64,000 nt of DNA from Bacteroidales bacterium (GCA_016934055.1 JAFGTR010000027.1:1-64000); one strand, 5' to 3'. Positions 15,916 to 24,864 are shown, counted from the stretch's first letter. The notes: generated by a model from the letters alone, not told the origin. A program made the numbers and translations.

Positions 15916-15929
15916 ATGATTCATATCAC
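15916..15929. promoter_or_regulatory. FNR-like operator between crp/fnr-type gene and receiver gene
   Basis: ATGATTCATATCAC has the TGAT-N4-ATCA core and differs from the 13641/13664 sites at one outer base. It lies in the divergent region between the regulator (start 15848) and the receiver gene (start 16128). No clear -7 element lies at the 40-base distance seen at the other sites. Confidence 0.45.
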
Positions 15930-16127
15930 CAGTTACTGATAACGAATGTCATAAAATCTTCTTAATCAAAAAAGCAACACCTGAATTGTATTTTACTTAC
16001 CTTTAAAGACCTTATTTTATACAGCTAATATTTCTATAGAGGATTATCAACCGGCGGGTTAAGTCTATGTTTTTTTATGTCACATTTTTTAATTATCTTC
16101 AATAGTTGATTTAAAACACTGATAGTC

Positions 16128-16508
16128 GTGAACAATAACCAACCTTTAATACTTGTTGTTGATGACAGTACTACAAATGTAGTATTGCTTGAAGCCATAC
16201 TTGACGAAAAGGGGTACCGCATCGAAACAGCATTAAATGCGAAAGAAGCTTATTCAATAATAGCCAAACAGTCGCCCGATCTGATATTACTTGATCTGCT
16301 AATGCCCAAAATTTCAGGTTTTGATTTCCTTGCCGAGATACGCAATAATGAAATCACAAAGAATACGCCTGTAATTGTTGTTTCAGCCCTCACTGACGAA
16401 GATAATATATCGAGGATTATGGAAATGGGGGCTATTGATTTTGTTAAAAAGCCGATAGATTTACAGTATCTCGTTGAAAAAGTTGAATCAGTTCTTCATC
16501 ACGTATAG
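16128..16508 (+). CDS. Stand-alone response regulator receiver protein
   Basis: A 126-residue CheY-like receiver with D12-D13, phospho-acceptor D56 in 'LILLDLLMP', serine in 'VVSALTD' and lysine in 'FVKKPID'. It starts with GTG; no ATG lies nearby in frame. The next gene is another receiver 211 bases on, with a terminator in between, so they are separate units. The partner kinase is unknown; CheA of the nearby cluster is a candidate. Confidence 0.9.
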   Translation: MNNNQPLILVVDDSTTNVVLLEAILDEKGYRIETALNAKEAYSIIAKQSPDLILLDLLMPKISGFDFLAEIRNNEITKNTPVIVVSALTDEDNISRIMEMGAIDFVKKPIDLQYLVEKVESVLHHV

Positions 16509-16537
16509 AATATTACTCTAACAGATTTTCTGATATT

Positions 16538-16563
16538 ACCCTGATTCAACATCAGGGTTTTTT
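16538..16563 (+). terminator. Rho-independent terminator after the receiver at 16128
   Basis: ACCCTGAT at 16538-16545 pairs perfectly with ATCAGGGT at 16551-16558 around TCAAC, followed by TTTTT. Confidence 0.9.
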
Positions 16564-16719
16564 CATCCCCTTCAACCATACATTTGTCAATCAACCTGAG
16601 TCATTCCAGTAATTATTCAAACTTTTCATAATCCTATACCGTTTCTTTTTACATGAACAAAACCAGAACAATTCAGCCCCCTGATAAAGCAAAAAGTAAA
16701 TGCATAAAAAAAGAGCGAA

Positions 16720-17106
16720 ATGATGAAACATATTTTAGTTGTTGATGACAACCTGATGATGCGTAAACTCATCAGAAACTTATTTCATAATGATAATTAC
16801 ATAATTGAAGAAGCCACAAACGGGGTTGAAGGTCTTGAAATTGTAAAACAGCATCCTGTTGATCTGATCATAACTGACATTATAATGCCTAAAATGGAAG
16901 GTATTGAAATGATCATGAATCTCCGACGTGATTTTCCTGACATTAAAATCATTGCGATAAGCGGAGGAAAACCATATTATCTGTATATGGCAAAAAAACT
17001 TGGCATAGACGGTATTTTTACGAAGCCACTTAATCATGATGCATTCCTTAAAGCGGTTAAAAAAGTAATTCAGTTTCCAGGCAAGGAACAAATACAAGCA
17101 GAGTGA
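16720..17106 (+). CDS. Stand-alone response regulator receiver protein
   Basis: A 128-residue receiver: D9-D10, phospho-acceptor D53 in 'LIITDIIMP', serine in 'IIAISGG' and lysine in 'IFTKPLN'. The 'ISGG' variant and short alpha-4 region are typical of CheY-like proteins from phosphorelays. It lies 286 bases before the chemosensory operon and probably has its own transcript. Together with the receivers at 14750, 16128 and 19570 it makes four single-domain receivers within 5 kb. Confidence 0.9.
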   Translation: MMKHILVVDDNLMMRKLIRNLFHNDNYIIEEATNGVEGLEIVKQHPVDLIITDIIMPKMEGIEMIMNLRRDFPDIKIIAISGGKPYYLYMAKKLGIDGIFTKPLNHDAFLKAVKKVIQFPGKEQIQAE

Positions 17107-17392
17107 AATCACATCCTGATGTTGTTTAAGCTTTTTTCAGTCAAACTCTAAAACACAAAGCTTTATTCCGGTTTTAAGACGACAGTTGAACCGGCCAGAA
17201 TTTAATAACCGGTCTTTCATTGTTCTCTGTCGAATATTTCCGGTAATAACGATCCGATTCTTCAAGACTCTCTGTGGATGAGGCAAATCATCATACACAG
17301 GTAATAAAAATCATTACAAATATTGAACCCGGGGCAAAGTTCTCCGTAACTTTATGTAAAAGATTTAACACCCAAAAAAACATGGTGTTAAA
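17107..17392 (+). promoter_or_regulatory. Region upstream of the chemosensory operon with a candidate promoter
   Basis: TTG at 17323-17325, a 21-base spacer and TAACTTTA at 17347-17354 fit the Bacteroidetes promoter with one mismatch. The predicted transcript starts near 17361, about 30 bases before the first gene. The rest of this gap shows no ORF, hairpin terminator or operator that I can see. Confidence 0.5.
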
Positions 17393-19210
17393 ATGGCTAA
17401 TGACACTGAAAAATATAAGCTTGTAATTGACAGGTTGCTGAACACCTATTCAATTGATACCATTATTTCTTCATTTCACTCAATCGATGAAAAAATAATT
17501 GCAATTATCAGGTTTTCTTCAGAGGATTTCATTCATTTAAACTCACTATTCAGGCAATTTCATCAGGAGATAAATTTAATATCAGATAAGGCATTAAGGC
17601 TTTTTACAGGTTTCAATGCTCAGCTTAATCATCATCACGCCGTTCTGATCAATGATTCTGTAAAAGTGCTGGAAGAAAAACTTAGCTTATTTGAAAAACA
17701 AATTGAATTCAGCAGGAAAATCCATGAACAGATTTTGCAGAACCTGGAACAGATATATATCCCGGTGAGTAACTTTTATCAGAATCTTAACACGTTAAAA
17801 TTTCTTTCTGCAAGTCTGAAATTGGATCCGGAGACCCATGGTAAACATGGTGAAAGAATCAACACCAATATTGAAGATATCTTTAAATCATATCCGGATT
17901 TTTCAGATAATTATAAAAAGCTTAAAAAATTCGTTGGCAATTCCTTCATGGCCATTGATGCATTGAAAAAAAACTATCTTGACAACATTCATCTTATTCT
18001 GAAATTCTGCAAAAGTCTGACTGACACCCTCCTGGAAAAGCAGAACCTTGGCATGAAGTTCAAACCTGTACTCGATGACATACTAAAACATACAAAGGAA
18101 AGCAGTTCAATTATTATTACAAACCTCCAGTATCAGGATATCGTCAAACAAAAAATTGAGCATGTCAAACAAATTCACAATGATATTATTCAAAAACTAT
18201 CGGACCTGGTTGAAAAAGCGGATCAGCCAGATTATGAATTGACCAGGGCTAAACTGTTTTTACAGATTAAAGAAATTTCTCTTCTGCAATCAGCACAAAT
18301 GGTATATGCCAACCGTGAATACCAGCAGGCGATTGAAATTATCACTTCTGAGTTTTTGCATCTGAGTGACCGTATTGAAGAGATAATAGCCATGCACCTT
18401 TCTTTTTCATCGTCCGATAAGTTGACCAACGGACAAAGTTTTGATGCCGATCTGAATATCAGAAAGGAAGCAAATCTCTATAATGAAATTGATGCCGTAA
18501 ATAATATTTTCAGACTTCAGACAGAAGGTATCATACAAAGAATCAAAAACTTCTCGCACAGTTTTACACTGATAAATAAAACCAGTTCTGATTTTCTGAA
18601 TGTTATCGATATAATACGTAAACAACATAACATAAAGAATGGTCATAAATCTACATCTGCTATTGTGCAAATTTCTGAAGTTGCAAAAGAACTGTACAGT
18701 ATTGTTAGCTCAATTAAGGCAATACTGGATAAAAATTCTGATTTAATCATCATTCTCCAGCGCAAATATAATGAAGACTATCTGGGGAAAGACCTTGATG
18801 CCATTCAGAAGCGTGAAGTCAAGACCTTATCGAATGCATTCCGGGAAATAAACTATTTAAACCGTGAGGTTCTTCTGGCACTGAATTCAGAAACCATGAT
18901 TAATAATATTTCAGCCCAGTTGAGAGCGTCAATTGAATCAGTCCGGTACTATGAGCATTTTGAAAAAGAAATCACGCCTATCATAGACTGTCTCAATGAA
19001 ATTTATAACAAGATGAAAGCCGGCGACAAAACAATGCGTGAAAAGGAAAAGGATGAGATCAATACCCTGCGTAAACGATATACCATGGATAGTGAGCACA
19101 GAGTTCATGATTTCGTTATGAACAAAAAAGACAAAGGACTTATTGATCTGTTTAATCACGGCAAACCTTCTGCTCAAAACGAGGATGAAGATATGCTGGA
19201 AATATTCTGA
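17393..19210 (+). CDS. Large coiled-coil protein with CheZ-like DxxxQ motif, first gene of the chemosensory cluster
   Basis: I recognise no named family for the 605 residues. The protein is soluble and almost wholly alpha-helical, with long coiled-coil-like stretches. At 244-260 it reads 'NLQYQDIVKQKIEHVKQ', which matches the catalytic helix of CheZ, the CheY-P phosphatase ('FQDLTGQVIKR' in E. coli, catalytic Asp and Gln): here D249 and Q253. The last ten residues, 'NEDEDMLEIF', are acidic then hydrophobic and end in Phe, as does the CheY-binding tail of CheZ. A second stretch at 503-520 looks like a degenerate copy without the Asp/Gln. It lacks the MCP signalling-tip sequence. CheZ is about 214 residues, so this would be a large relative. 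A structural or sensory role is the alternative. Confidence 0.6.
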   Translation: MANDTEKYKLVIDRLLNTYSIDTIISSFHSIDEKIIAIIRFSSEDFIHLNSLFRQFHQEINLISDKALRLFTGFNAQLNHHHAVLINDSVKVLEEKLSLFEKQIEFSRKIHEQILQNLEQIYIPVSNFYQNLNTLKFLSASLKLDPETHGKHGERINTNIEDIFKSYPDFSDNYKKLKKFVGNSFMAIDALKKNYLDNIHLILKFCKSLTDTLLEKQNLGMKFKPVLDDILKHTKESSSIIITNLQYQDIVKQKIEHVKQIHNDIIQKLSDLVEKADQPDYELTRAKLFLQIKEISLLQSAQMVYANREYQQAIEIITSEFLHLSDRIEEIIAMHLSFSSSDKLTNGQSFDADLNIRKEANLYNEIDAVNNIFRLQTEGIIQRIKNFSHSFTLINKTSSDFLNVIDIIRKQHNIKNGHKSTSAIVQISEVAKELYSIVSSIKAILDKNSDLIIILQRKYNEDYLGKDLDAIQKREVKTLSNAFREINYLNREVLLALNSETMINNISAQLRASIESVRYYEHFEKEITPIIDCLNEIYNKMKAGDKTMREKEKDEINTLRKRYTMDSEHRVHDFVMNKKDKGLIDLFNHGKPSAQNEDEDMLEIF

Positions 19211-19242
19211 TTTATTCTTATATTTATACATCAATACAAAAA

Positions 19243-19542
19243 ATGATGGTTAAGAAGACCAGGCAGGCATTCGTTGAAGAACGCATTGTGAAGATTGAAA
19301 ATGAGTTCAGCATTAAAAATGCAGAAGAGATAACACAAAAACTGGAGAAAAATATAAGGAATGCCAAAACTATTCTTGTCAAACTGGAACATATCGAACA
19401 TTTCGACTTATCTGCCATACAAATTATGAAAGCCATGCATCAATATGCCGAGAGAAAAAACATGGAATTAAGATTCGAAATGCAGTTATCTGATGATGTA
19501 AAATCATTATTAATTAAAACAGGTTTTGATGATTTTATTTAA
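19243..19542 (+). CDS. STAS-domain protein of the chemosensory cluster
   Basis: A 99-residue single STAS domain, the fold of anti-anti-sigma factors such as SpoIIAA. The usual 'DSSGL' loop reads 'DLSAIQIM', keeping the Ser at the position phosphorylated in SpoIIAA. Translation could start at the first or second ATG (19243 or 19246). No anti-sigma kinase gene is near. Similar STAS genes occur in some chemosensory clusters, for example cluster III of Vibrio cholerae. It lies 32 bases after the CheZ-like gene and 27 before cheY. Confidence 0.82.
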   Translation: MMVKKTRQAFVEERIVKIENEFSIKNAEEITQKLEKNIRNAKTILVKLEHIEHFDLSAIQIMKAMHQYAERKNMELRFEMQLSDDVKSLLIKTGFDDFI

Positions 19543-19569
19543 CAACTTGATATTTTAACCTACACAGCT

Positions 19570-19941
19570 ATGGCAATAGGCAAAACTATTTTATTCGTTG
19601 ATGACTCCGAAAGCATCCGTGAAATTGTTCAGTTTACTTTTGAAAATGAAGGTTACCAGGTACTGCTTGGAACAAAAGGTACCGATGCATTAAAGCATCT
19701 GAACGGGAAACCTATTGATCTTATCATTACTGACCTGCACATGCCTGAAATGAACGGGATAGAACTGATAAGGGAAATCAGGAAATTACCTTCTTATCAG
19801 CGAACACCGATTTTATTTCTGACAACAGAATCACAAGCCTCAAAAAAAATAGAGGCAAAAGAAGCAGGAGCTACCGGCTGGATCATAAAACCCTTTGTCC
19901 CGGCAAAATTAATTGCTGCCATAAACAAGGTAATCCGATAA
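19570..19941 (+). CDS. cheY: Chemotaxis response regulator CheY
   Basis: A 123-residue single receiver with D11-D12, phospho-acceptor D55 in 'LIITDLHMP', threonine in 'LFLTTES' and lysine in 'WIIKPF', close in wording to CheY proteins of cheA-linked clusters. Its stop overlaps the cheA start by one base (TAATG), so it is translationally coupled to the kinase and is the most likely direct target of CheA. Which output it drives is unknown: no flagellar or gliding gene lies in the window. Confidence 0.92.
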   Translation: MAIGKTILFVDDSESIREIVQFTFENEGYQVLLGTKGTDALKHLNGKPIDLIITDLHMPEMNGIELIREIRKLPSYQRTPILFLTTESQASKKIEAKEAGATGWIIKPFVPAKLIAAINKVIR

Positions 19942-22007
19942 TGGATAAGCTTATTGTCAAGTTTATTGAAGAAGCATCGGAGCATATTCAGATTATTGAA
20001 CAAAATATGCTCCTGCTTGAAAAAGACCCTGAGAATACTGGTTATATCGAAATTATTTTCAGGTCTATGCATACGCTTAAGGGTGCAGGATCCATGTTCG
20101 GATTTGAGAATATCAGTGAAATAACACATGATCTTGAAAACGTATACGACGAAATCAGGGCACAAAAACGCACGTTAAGCCGCGAATTATTCGACATTAC
20201 ACTCAGTGCCGTCGATCACATCAAAGAATTAATAAAATTCGGCAATAAAATACCTGAAGAAATTGCAAATAATCAGGTTTTTCTCGTTCAGCGCATAAGA
20301 GCTATGATTAGCGAAAATGTTCATGAAAAAAACAAGTTATTCATAAGTGGAGAAAGTGAACCAAAGGAAGAAGCATTAAAAAATGCAGGCACATATTATA
20401 TCAGTTTTAAACCTTTTGATAATATCTTTGATAACGGGACAAATCCTCTTTATCTAATTGATGAGCTGGTCAATCTTGGATCCTCCATTGTTATTCCTTA
20501 TCTGAATAATGTCCCTGATATTACCACAATTGATCCTTTCGTCTGTTATACTTACTGGGAAATTTTCCTTGCCACAGAATCAGATATCAGCATCATTCAT
20601 GATGTCTTCTTATTTGTAGAAGATTTATGTACGCTTGATATACATAAAATCAGCGATAATAATCTGTTAAAGGAAAAGAAGTTTGTCAGAAAGATTGACA
20701 AATTACGTCATACAGGTCATGACATTGGAATTAATGAAGTGCAGATTCTTGCCAATGAATTTAAAGATTCTGTCAGCCAGAAGGTTAAAAAGGCTATGAA
20801 CAGCACCTATGCCCAGGTCTCAAAGGATTATTCCATTTCCAGTATCAGAGTATCATCAGAAAAACTCGACCAGTTGATGAATCTGGTAAGTGAACTGGTT
20901 ACAACACAAGCCAGACTGAATTTATATGCACAACAAAACAATTCTAATGAATTAACCACAATAACAGAGACAACTCAAAAACTATCCCGGCAACTCAGGG
21001 ATCTGACCTTTGAAATTGCTTTGGTTCCGATTGACACTCTGGTCACACGATTTCAGCGGCTGGTAAGAGATCTTTCCAAGGAATTAGGAAAAGATGTTAT
21101 ATTTGAAACACAAGGTACTGAAACAGAGCTTGATAAAACAATAATCGAAAACCTGACAGATCCGCTGATGCACATCATCAGAAACTGTCTTGACCATGGA
21201 ATTGAATCATCAAAAACCAGACAAGAACTGGGTAAGCCGGAATACGGCAAGATCATAATGAATGCATTTCATTCCAGCACCAATGTCCATATTGAAATCA
21301 TTGATGACGGAGCAGGGCTTAATAATGAAAAGATCCGCCGCAAAGCTATAAATCACGGATTAATAACGGAGGATACAGTTCTCAGTGAGAGACAACTGCA
21401 TGATTTAATTTTCCAACCCGGTTTTTCCACAGCTGAAATAGTTACTGATGTATCCGGACGCGGTGTTGGCATGGATGTGGTAAAACAAAAGATTGCCGGC
21501 ATCAGGGGTCAGATTTCTGTTGAATCAGAAAAAAACAAAGGTACAAAAATAACGCTTATCATTCCATTGACCTTGTCGATCATTGACGGGCTGCTGGTTA
21601 AAGTAGAAAACACCAATTATATTATACCACTTTCCGCTATTGAAAAAATCTATGCCATTCAACACCAGCAATTAAAAAAATCATTTAATAACCAGATTGT
21701 TCTTGACGGTAAGCGTATACCTTATTTTTCGCTGAGACATGAATTTCAGTGCAGTGAAATGAATGCTGATGGCATAGAACAGGTTATACTTATTGAATAT
21801 GAGAAACAAAAAGTGGGTCTGGTGGTTGATTTGGTTATCGGCGAGTACCAGGCTGTATTAAAGCCTATTGGAAAACACTATAAAGATCAGGAAATCATAT
21901 CAGCTGCAACGATCCTTGGCGACGGAACAGTGGCTCTGGTAATGGATACCAGTAAAATCATTACACATTTTAATGCACATTTTCTAAAGTCGGAGGTCAA
22001 AATATGA
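19941..22007 (+). CDS. cheA: Chemotaxis histidine kinase CheA
   Basis: A 688-residue CheA. The P1 (HPt) domain has H44 in 'MHTLKGAGSMFGF'. A linker/P2-like region of about 140-270 follows. P3 dimerisation helices begin near 'SIRVSSEKLDQLMNLVSELV' (about 298-318), P4 has the N box 'IIRNCLDHGIE' and the G box 'VSGRGVGMDVVK', and P5 is the CheW-like C-terminal domain. All catalytic elements look intact. It overlaps cheY by one base and cheW by four, so production is tightly coupled. It is the only kinase of the cluster that keeps a phospho-acceptor His. Confidence 0.96.
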   Translation: MDKLIVKFIEEASEHIQIIEQNMLLLEKDPENTGYIEIIFRSMHTLKGAGSMFGFENISEITHDLENVYDEIRAQKRTLSRELFDITLSAVDHIKELIKFGNKIPEEIANNQVFLVQRIRAMISENVHEKNKLFISGESEPKEEALKNAGTYYISFKPFDNIFDNGTNPLYLIDELVNLGSSIVIPYLNNVPDITTIDPFVCYTYWEIFLATESDISIIHDVFLFVEDLCTLDIHKISDNNLLKEKKFVRKIDKLRHTGHDIGINEVQILANEFKDSVSQKVKKAMNSTYAQVSKDYSISSIRVSSEKLDQLMNLVSELVTTQARLNLYAQQNNSNELTTITETTQKLSRQLRDLTFEIALVPIDTLVTRFQRLVRDLSKELGKDVIFETQGTETELDKTIIENLTDPLMHIIRNCLDHGIESSKTRQELGKPEYGKIIMNAFHSSTNVHIEIIDDGAGLNNEKIRRKAINHGLITEDTVLSERQLHDLIFQPGFSTAEIVTDVSGRGVGMDVVKQKIAGIRGQISVESEKNKGTKITLIIPLTLSIIDGLLVKVENTNYIIPLSAIEKIYAIQHQQLKKSFNNQIVLDGKRIPYFSLRHEFQCSEMNADGIEQVILIEYEKQKVGLVVDLVIGEYQAVLKPIGKHYKDQEIISAATILGDGTVALVMDTSKIITHFNAHFLKSEVKI

Positions 22008-22522
22008 ACACCAACACATCAGAATCATCTAAGAATATCATTCATTCTTACCTGACATTTAAGCTTGGCGACGAATTTTTTGCCGTTAGCGTAAATAATG
22101 TTCTTAATATTTTGGAAATGACCAAAATAACAAAAGTCCCCCAGGCTCCCGCTTATATGAAAGGTGTGATTAACCTCAGAGGCAGTGTACTACCTTTAGT
22201 GGATACACGTATTAAATTCGGTATGACTGAAACAGAGTATACGAGCAATACCTGTATTCTTGTTCTTGAAATACCCATGGAAAAGGATACCGTTAAAGTC
22301 GGGGCTTTGGTTGATTCCGTTCAGGAAGTTGTTGAATTGCAGGAAGATACTATTCAGCCTCCGCCCAGTATAGGTTCACGCTATAAATCATCATACATCG
22401 ACGGGATGGCAAAGGTTATGGATGAATTTGTGATGATACTGAACGTAGCCAGCATTTTTTCAGGTGAAGATGTTATAAATATTCAGGAAGTTACTGATCA
22501 GATAAAACAGGCTGCTCAGTAA
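22004..22522 (+). CDS. cheW: Chemotaxis coupling protein CheW
   Basis: A 172-residue CheW domain protein with 'YLTFKLGDEFFAVSVNNVLNIL', 'PAYMKGVINLRGSVLPLVD' and 'GALVDSVQEVVEL'. CheW links receptors to CheA in the array. The ATG overlaps the cheA stop by four bases and is preceded by GGAGGT at 21992-21997, an unusually good Shine-Dalgarno sequence for this phylum. The presence of CheW implies that a receptor with a CheW/CheA-binding tip exists somewhere in the genome, although none is encoded here. Confidence 0.95.
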   Translation: MNTNTSESSKNIIHSYLTFKLGDEFFAVSVNNVLNILEMTKITKVPQAPAYMKGVINLRGSVLPLVDTRIKFGMTETEYTSNTCILVLEIPMEKDTVKVGALVDSVQEVVELQEDTIQPPPSIGSRYKSSYIDGMAKVMDEFVMILNVASIFSGEDVINIQEVTDQIKQAAQ

Positions 22523-22588
22523 ATAATTTTACGTGATTCTTATCATTATTGTCTGGTTCCGAAACAACACAACGGGTCTCAGGCTGCC

Positions 22589-23473
22589 ATGAAAGAATAT
22601 ATATCAGGCAATATTTTAGGTGAGATGAACAATCATCCCGACAGTTATTCTGCTCAACTCAACAGCAAGGAATTTGCCCGTTTGAGTGAATTTATCACAG
22701 CTGAATTCGGAATAAAGATGCCTGCTGTAAAAAGAATAATGCTTCAAAGCAGGCTTCAGAAAAGGCTAAAAGATCTTGGTTATAAGAATTTTTCGGATTA
22801 TGTTGATTATCTCTTTTCAAAAAATGGACTTGAAAATGAGGTGATCCATATGATTGATGTGGTAAGCACAAATAAGACAGATTTTTTCAGAGAAAACACT
22901 CATTTTGATTATCTTTTAAACACCATACTGCCAAATTGTTATCCTCCAAACAATAAGGAATTTATAAATATATGGAGTGCCGGATGTTCAAGCGGAGAAG
23001 AAGCCTATACCCTGGCCATTGTATTATCGGAATATAAGAAGAAAAATCCCCTCTTTGACTTTTCCATTTTTGCAACCGATATCTCTACAAGAATGCTGAA
23101 TACAGCAATCAATGCAATATACAAAGAGGACCTGACAGATAACATCCCCTTGGGAATAAAAAAGAGTTATTTTTTAAGAAGCAAAAACAGGGAAGAAAAG
23201 AAAGTGAGAATTATACGCGAATTGCGGGAAAAAGTAAGCTTCTCCCGGTTAAATCTTATTGACGAGTACTATGCAACGCCATATGTTTTTGATATTGTTT
23301 TTTGCAGAAATGTACTCATTTATTTCGACAGGACAGTGCAGGAAAAGATCATACTCAAATTATGTTCAAAGATCAGAAAAGGGGGATATCTGTTCCTGGG
23401 TCATTCAGAATCAATTGCCGGACTATCTTTGCCGCTAAAACATGTTATTCCAACTGTATTTATAAGAATATGA
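22589..23473 (+). CDS. cheR: Chemoreceptor glutamate methyltransferase CheR
   Basis: Methylates receptor glutamates using S-adenosylmethionine. The 294-residue protein has the N-terminal helical CheR_N domain (about 25-75), 'VVSTNKTDFFRE', the SAM motif 'IWSAGCSSGEEAYT', 'IFATDIS' and 'DIVFCRNVLIYF'. It has no C-terminal TPR or extra receptor-tail domain. It is spaced 66 bases after cheW. The paired presence of CheR, CheB and CheD shows a full adaptation system. Confidence 0.95.
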   Translation: MKEYISGNILGEMNNHPDSYSAQLNSKEFARLSEFITAEFGIKMPAVKRIMLQSRLQKRLKDLGYKNFSDYVDYLFSKNGLENEVIHMIDVVSTNKTDFFRENTHFDYLLNTILPNCYPPNNKEFINIWSAGCSSGEEAYTLAIVLSEYKKKNPLFDFSIFATDISTRMLNTAINAIYKEDLTDNIPLGIKKSYFLRSKNREEKKVRIIRELREKVSFSRLNLIDEYYATPYVFDIVFCRNVLIYFDRTVQEKIILKLCSKIRKGGYLFLGHSESIAGLSLPLKHVIPTVFIRI

Positions 23474-23518
23474 GAAGTATATTGTGCTTAAAACGTATTA
23501 TTAAAAAAAAAGAAGATC

Positions 23519-24361
23519 ATGGCCGAAAAAAAGCAGAAAGATTGTTATGTATCCTGTGAGGAGATGCGAAAGTTGAATGAAAACCTGATCAGTTTAAATC
23601 AAAGACTCGTTAATGCAGAACAGATAAAAAGCAATTTCATTTCAAATATCAGCAATGAAATATTAAATCCATTCACTTCAATTCTGGGGTTGTCAAAAAA
23701 TATTTTAGAGGTTAAAAAGGAAGACTGGAAAAAAGTCATAACCATGGTGGCGATGATACATTCTGAAGCCTTCAATCTTGACTTTCAATTGAAGAATATT
23801 TTCGCTGCCGCGCGCATCGAGGCAGGAGAAGTACTACCCGAAATATCAAATATTGACATTAAAGGACTTATACTTGATATAATAGACAGTTTCAAATATG
23901 AAGCCCATAAAAAAACCATAAGGCTTCAATATAAATTTTCTACCACCGATAAAAACAGGCAGTACTATTTTCAATGCGACTCCGAAAAGATCAGACTTAT
24001 TCTGTCTAACCTGTTAAGCAACGCCATAAAATTCAGTAAGGATAAGGGGGCGATCATTATCAATACCCGTATTAAAAACGATGAGATGATATGCTCTGTT
24101 CAGGATTTCGGGGAGGGAATTTCAAGAGAAAACCAGCAAATCATTTATAATCGTTTCAACAGGTCTGACTCCGGAATAGAAACAACATTCCGGGGGCATG
24201 GTCTGGGTTTGTCCATTAACAAAGCCATGATTGAGATACTGCATGGTAAAATAGAATTTAAAACTTCAACCGGAAATGGCACAAAGTTCACAGTATCTTT
24301 ACCCAAACTTGAAGGGGAAAGCGAGGGAATAACGCTGGACGGAAATGAGCTGTTGTTTTAG
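23519..24361 (+). CDS. Histidine-kinase-like protein lacking the phospho-acceptor His
   Basis: A 280-residue soluble protein with a short coiled coil, a HisKA-like dimerisation region and a HATPase domain. The H box, normally 'SHELRTP'-like, reads 'SNEILNPF': the phosphorylated His is Asn46 (codon AAT at 23654-23656). The ATP-binding boxes look complete: 'LSNLLSNAIKFS' (N), 'DFGEGIS' (G1) and 'GHGLGLS' (G2). It may bind ATP and control another protein as a pseudokinase, or phosphorylate a partner's domain. There is no sensor domain. It lies between cheR and cheD, within the operon. Confidence 0.85.
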   Translation: MAEKKQKDCYVSCEEMRKLNENLISLNQRLVNAEQIKSNFISNISNEILNPFTSILGLSKNILEVKKEDWKKVITMVAMIHSEAFNLDFQLKNIFAAARIEAGEVLPEISNIDIKGLILDIIDSFKYEAHKKTIRLQYKFSTTDKNRQYYFQCDSEKIRLILSNLLSNAIKFSKDKGAIIINTRIKNDEMICSVQDFGEGISRENQQIIYNRFNRSDSGIETTFRGHGLGLSINKAMIEILHGKIEFKTSTGNGTKFTVSLPKLEGESEGITLDGNELLF

Positions 24362-24375
24362 GAGGATGATAACTA

Positions 24376-24864
24376 ATGAATAAAACAGAAAAAACGGTCG
24401 TAAAGCAATTTCTGTATCCTTCTGCAATTATAGTTAGTACGGAGCCATGTGAGGTGACCACCATACTGGGCTCCTGTATTGCTGTTTGCATTATTGATCC
24501 TGTTCTTTGTATTGGAGGAATCAATCATTATATGCTTCCATTATGGAACGGAATCGGCCTGGCATCACCAAAATATGGCAATGTCGCCATCGAGAAGCTG
24601 ATCGATAAATTGATTATGCTCGGAAGCAAAAAGGATAATCTGACAGCGAAAGTTTTCGGAGGAGGAGAAGTCCTGGAAACCAATTCTGTGCAATACAATA
24701 TAGGTTTACGTAATATTGAGATTGTCCGAGAAATCCTTAATGAGAAACGGATTCCTGTGATTTCTTCAAGTCTGGGGGGCAGTTATGGACGTAAGATCAT
24801 TTTCAAAACCCATACCGGTGAAGTAAAGCATTTTTTTATCAACAAAAATTTCCAGATACATTAA
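24376..24864 (+). CDS. cheD: Chemoreceptor glutamine deamidase CheD
   Basis: Deamidates specific receptor glutamines to glutamates, making methylation sites. The 162-residue protein has the catalytic Cys34 in 'TILGSCIAV' and His51 in 'GGINHYMLP', plus 'AKVFGGGEVL' and 'GLRNIEIVREIL'. It follows the pseudokinase by 14 bases and has AGGAGG at 24360-24365 before its ATG, another good Shine-Dalgarno site. CheD needs receptor substrates with Gln at the methylation sites. Confidence 0.95.
   Translation: MNKTEKTVVKQFLYPSAIIVSTEPCEVTTILGSCIAVCIIDPVLCIGGINHYMLPLWNGIGLASPKYGNVAIEKLIDKLIMLGSKKDNLTAKVFGGGEVLETNSVQYNIGLRNIEIVREILNEKRIPVISSSLGGSYGRKIIFKTHTGEVKHFFINKNFQIH

Noticed and set aside
17393..19210. 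Reading the 605-residue protein as a cytoplasmic methyl-accepting receptor
   Set aside because: The highly conserved MCP tip sequence is absent, and the helical pattern alone is not enough.
22534..22545. TGATTCTTATCA between cheW and cheR, matching TGAT-N4-ATCA
   Set aside because: It is inside the operon, no -7 element lies at the distance seen at the other sites, and one or two such 8-base matches are expected by chance in 64 kb of AT-rich DNA.
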